From Actinomycetota bacterium (lineage in GTDB: Bacteria > Actinomycetota > Thermoleophilia > Gaiellales > Gaiellaceae), in assembly GCA_013811645.1 (NCBI GenBank), contig JACCUU010000048.1, positions 1-7,310 on the forward strand: a DNA stretch of 7,310 nt, written 5' to 3'. The notes below the pieces were generated by a model. It was given only the letters and a program-made list of their open reading frames with translations. It searched no databases and was not told the DNA's origin. Positions 7,101 to 7,310 of this stretch are shown here, piece after piece; the stretch's first letter is position 1; the number at the start of each line of letters is the position of its first letter. Both the position numbers and the translations under genes were made by a program.

Positions 7101-7310
7101 CGCCCAGGTCGAGCAGCCGCTTGAGCCGGTTGTTCCTGTTGATCACCCTGCGATAGAGGTCGTTCAGGTCGCTCGTGGCGAACCGTCCGCCGTCCAGCTG
7201 AACCATCGGCCTGAGCTCCGGCGGGATCACCGGCACGGCCTCGAGGATCATCCACTCGGGCTTGTTGCCCGACTTGATGAAGGCTTCGACGACCTTGAGC
7301 CGCTTGATCG
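4189..7310 (-). CDS. rpoC: RNA polymerase subunit beta' (C-terminal 1039 aa; 5' end outside window)
   Basis: This is the catalytic large subunit of DNA-dependent RNA polymerase, acting with alpha, beta, omega and a sigma factor. The frame stays open through the right edge; the ATG at 7249-7251 is the internal Met of the conserved GNKPEWMIL, not the start. Counting from that Met, NADFDGDQ (222-229, DNA near 6565-6588) carries the three Mg-binding aspartates D224, D226 and D228. The bridge helix is about 536-565 ([19 protein letters not shown]). The second zinc site is complete: C578, C657, C664, C667. The trigger loop begins at MRTFHTGG (701-708) and runs on without the large insertion seen in proteobacteria. 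The end (about 963-1020) is an acidic, poorly conserved tail. The N-terminal zinc ribbon and clamp are outside the window, so a lineage-specific N-terminal insert cannot be checked. rpoB is expected to the right. The stop is followed by two hairpins (4152-4184 and 4102-4131). Identity is certain. Confidence 0.99.
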   Translation of the reverse strand, partial: IKRLKVVEAFIKSGNKPEWMILEAVPVIPPELRPMVQLDGGRFATSDLNDLYRRVINRNNRLKRLLDLGAPEIIVNNEKRMLQEAVDALFDNGRRGRAVTGPGNRPLKSLSDMLKGKQGRFRQNLLGKRVDYSGRSVIVAGPKLKLHQCGLPKIMALELFKPFIMSRLVERKAVQNIKAAKKMVESMIPEVWDVLEEVIAEHPVLLNRAPTLHRLGIQAFEPVLVEGKAIQVHPLVCHAFNADFDGDQMAVHLPLSAEAQAEARVLMLSANNILSPASGRPLATPTQDMVLGAYFLTYCEYDLDSMTAADLAKTLKKNGLSRFRTEEDVEFAVEAEQMRFQDPIEYEWGDERLLTTPGRVIFNAEVERALHDATGGEGEDHPFLNRTLTKRELDQFIGDLVERYGPNTIAAALDVIKSLTFRFATRAGITISKNDIVIPGSKEEILARFEEEVSKVGREYDRGLMTEEERDERIVAIWTEATEVVANAMMANLSPTNPIYMMANSGARGSFNQIRQLAGMRGLMADPKGEIIARPIKANFMEGLTVLEYFISTHGARKGLADTALRTADSGYLTRRLVDVSQDVIIRDQPGKNPSDCGTKEYVDLALILDESPNKSVAGRVAALDIMKPIKDGKPGKVLVISKGEEITMSGLRKLVDEFGEYATTATIPVRSVLKCRSEYGLCRYCYGTFLATGGPAEIGDAVGIIAAQSIGEPGTQLTMRTFHTGGVAGADITHGLPRVVEIFEARNPKGAGTLTDVAGKVDVDDSERTIKVTITPTAIDEKGELPDPKEYAFPRRTRLKVATGQLVESGDALNEGSLNPTDLLSLKGATAIELYLVGEVQNVYKSQGVEIHDKHIELIVRQMLKKVRVESAGETALLPGQLVDRVVLERENLRVKKEKGEQATFDPIILGITKASLATESFLSAASFQETTKVLTDAAIEGKTDRLLGLKENVIIGKLIPAATGLKQYRQISIEPTEPLPVTFARPEAEAELLAALEEIGEGDGFDLDALGLPFDEGLPAAGDGDVAELETPAEDES

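Noticed and set aside
7249..7251. ATG as possible rpoC start
   Set aside because: The frame continues upstream with [19 protein letters not shown], a highly conserved RpoC segment, so this Met is internal.

Overview
The window is GC-rich bacterial chromosomal DNA. The best taxonomic guess is a high-GC actinobacterium, possibly a Thermoleophilia/Gaiellales-like lineage. This rests on codon use, a GTG start, an RpoC without the proteobacterial insertion in the trigger loop, an RskA-type domain, and the general look of the secreted protein. No rRNA or other direct marker is present, so the placement is tentative.

Layout, left to right. (1) Positions 1-126 (+) hold the last 41 codons of a GGDEF-domain (diguanylate-cyclase-type) gene that begins outside the window. 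(2) Seven bases away, convergent, positions 134-952 (-) encode a two-helix membrane protein with a C-terminal RskA-like (anti-sigma-K C-terminal) domain but no zinc-finger anti-sigma domain. (3) A short divergent control region (953-1044) carries overlapping promoter-like elements and a perfect 10-bp palindrome. (4) Positions 1045-2175 (+) encode a membrane-anchored GAF-like plus GGDEF protein. Its GGDEF signature is degenerate (GGGRF) and its inhibitory-site arginine is missing, so it is probably a sensor or effector and not an active cyclase. (5) A 63-bp convergent gap contains a perfect 18-bp palindrome. (6) Positions 2239-4020 (-) encode a secreted protein of 593 aa. It has an N-terminal TIM-barrel-like, glycoside-hydrolase-resembling part and a C-terminal part that looks like SurA/parvulin-type chaperones. 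(7) The 168-bp gap 4021-4188 holds three related hairpins with a shared GGTC(T/G)GG...CCAGACC core. One is a perfect 13-bp stem that is a good candidate terminator for rpoC. (8) Positions 4189-7310 (-) encode the C-terminal 1039 residues of RpoC (RNA polymerase beta'), whose 5' part lies beyond the right edge.

How the genes relate. rpoC is a core transcription gene and is followed by a strong intrinsic-type terminator, so the secreted protein downstream is probably a separate unit. The left half is a small signalling cluster: two GGDEF genes flank a membrane protein with an anti-sigma-type sensory domain, and the second GGDEF gene is divergent from it across a shared control region. This suggests membrane or envelope signalling, but no direct functional link can be shown from sequence alone.

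No mobile elements, CRISPR arrays, tRNAs or rRNAs were seen. The most unusual items are the rpoC-proximal hairpin family, the degenerate GGDEF protein, the RskA-like protein without an anti-sigma domain, and the two-part secreted protein. None of these is strong enough to be called a new system.
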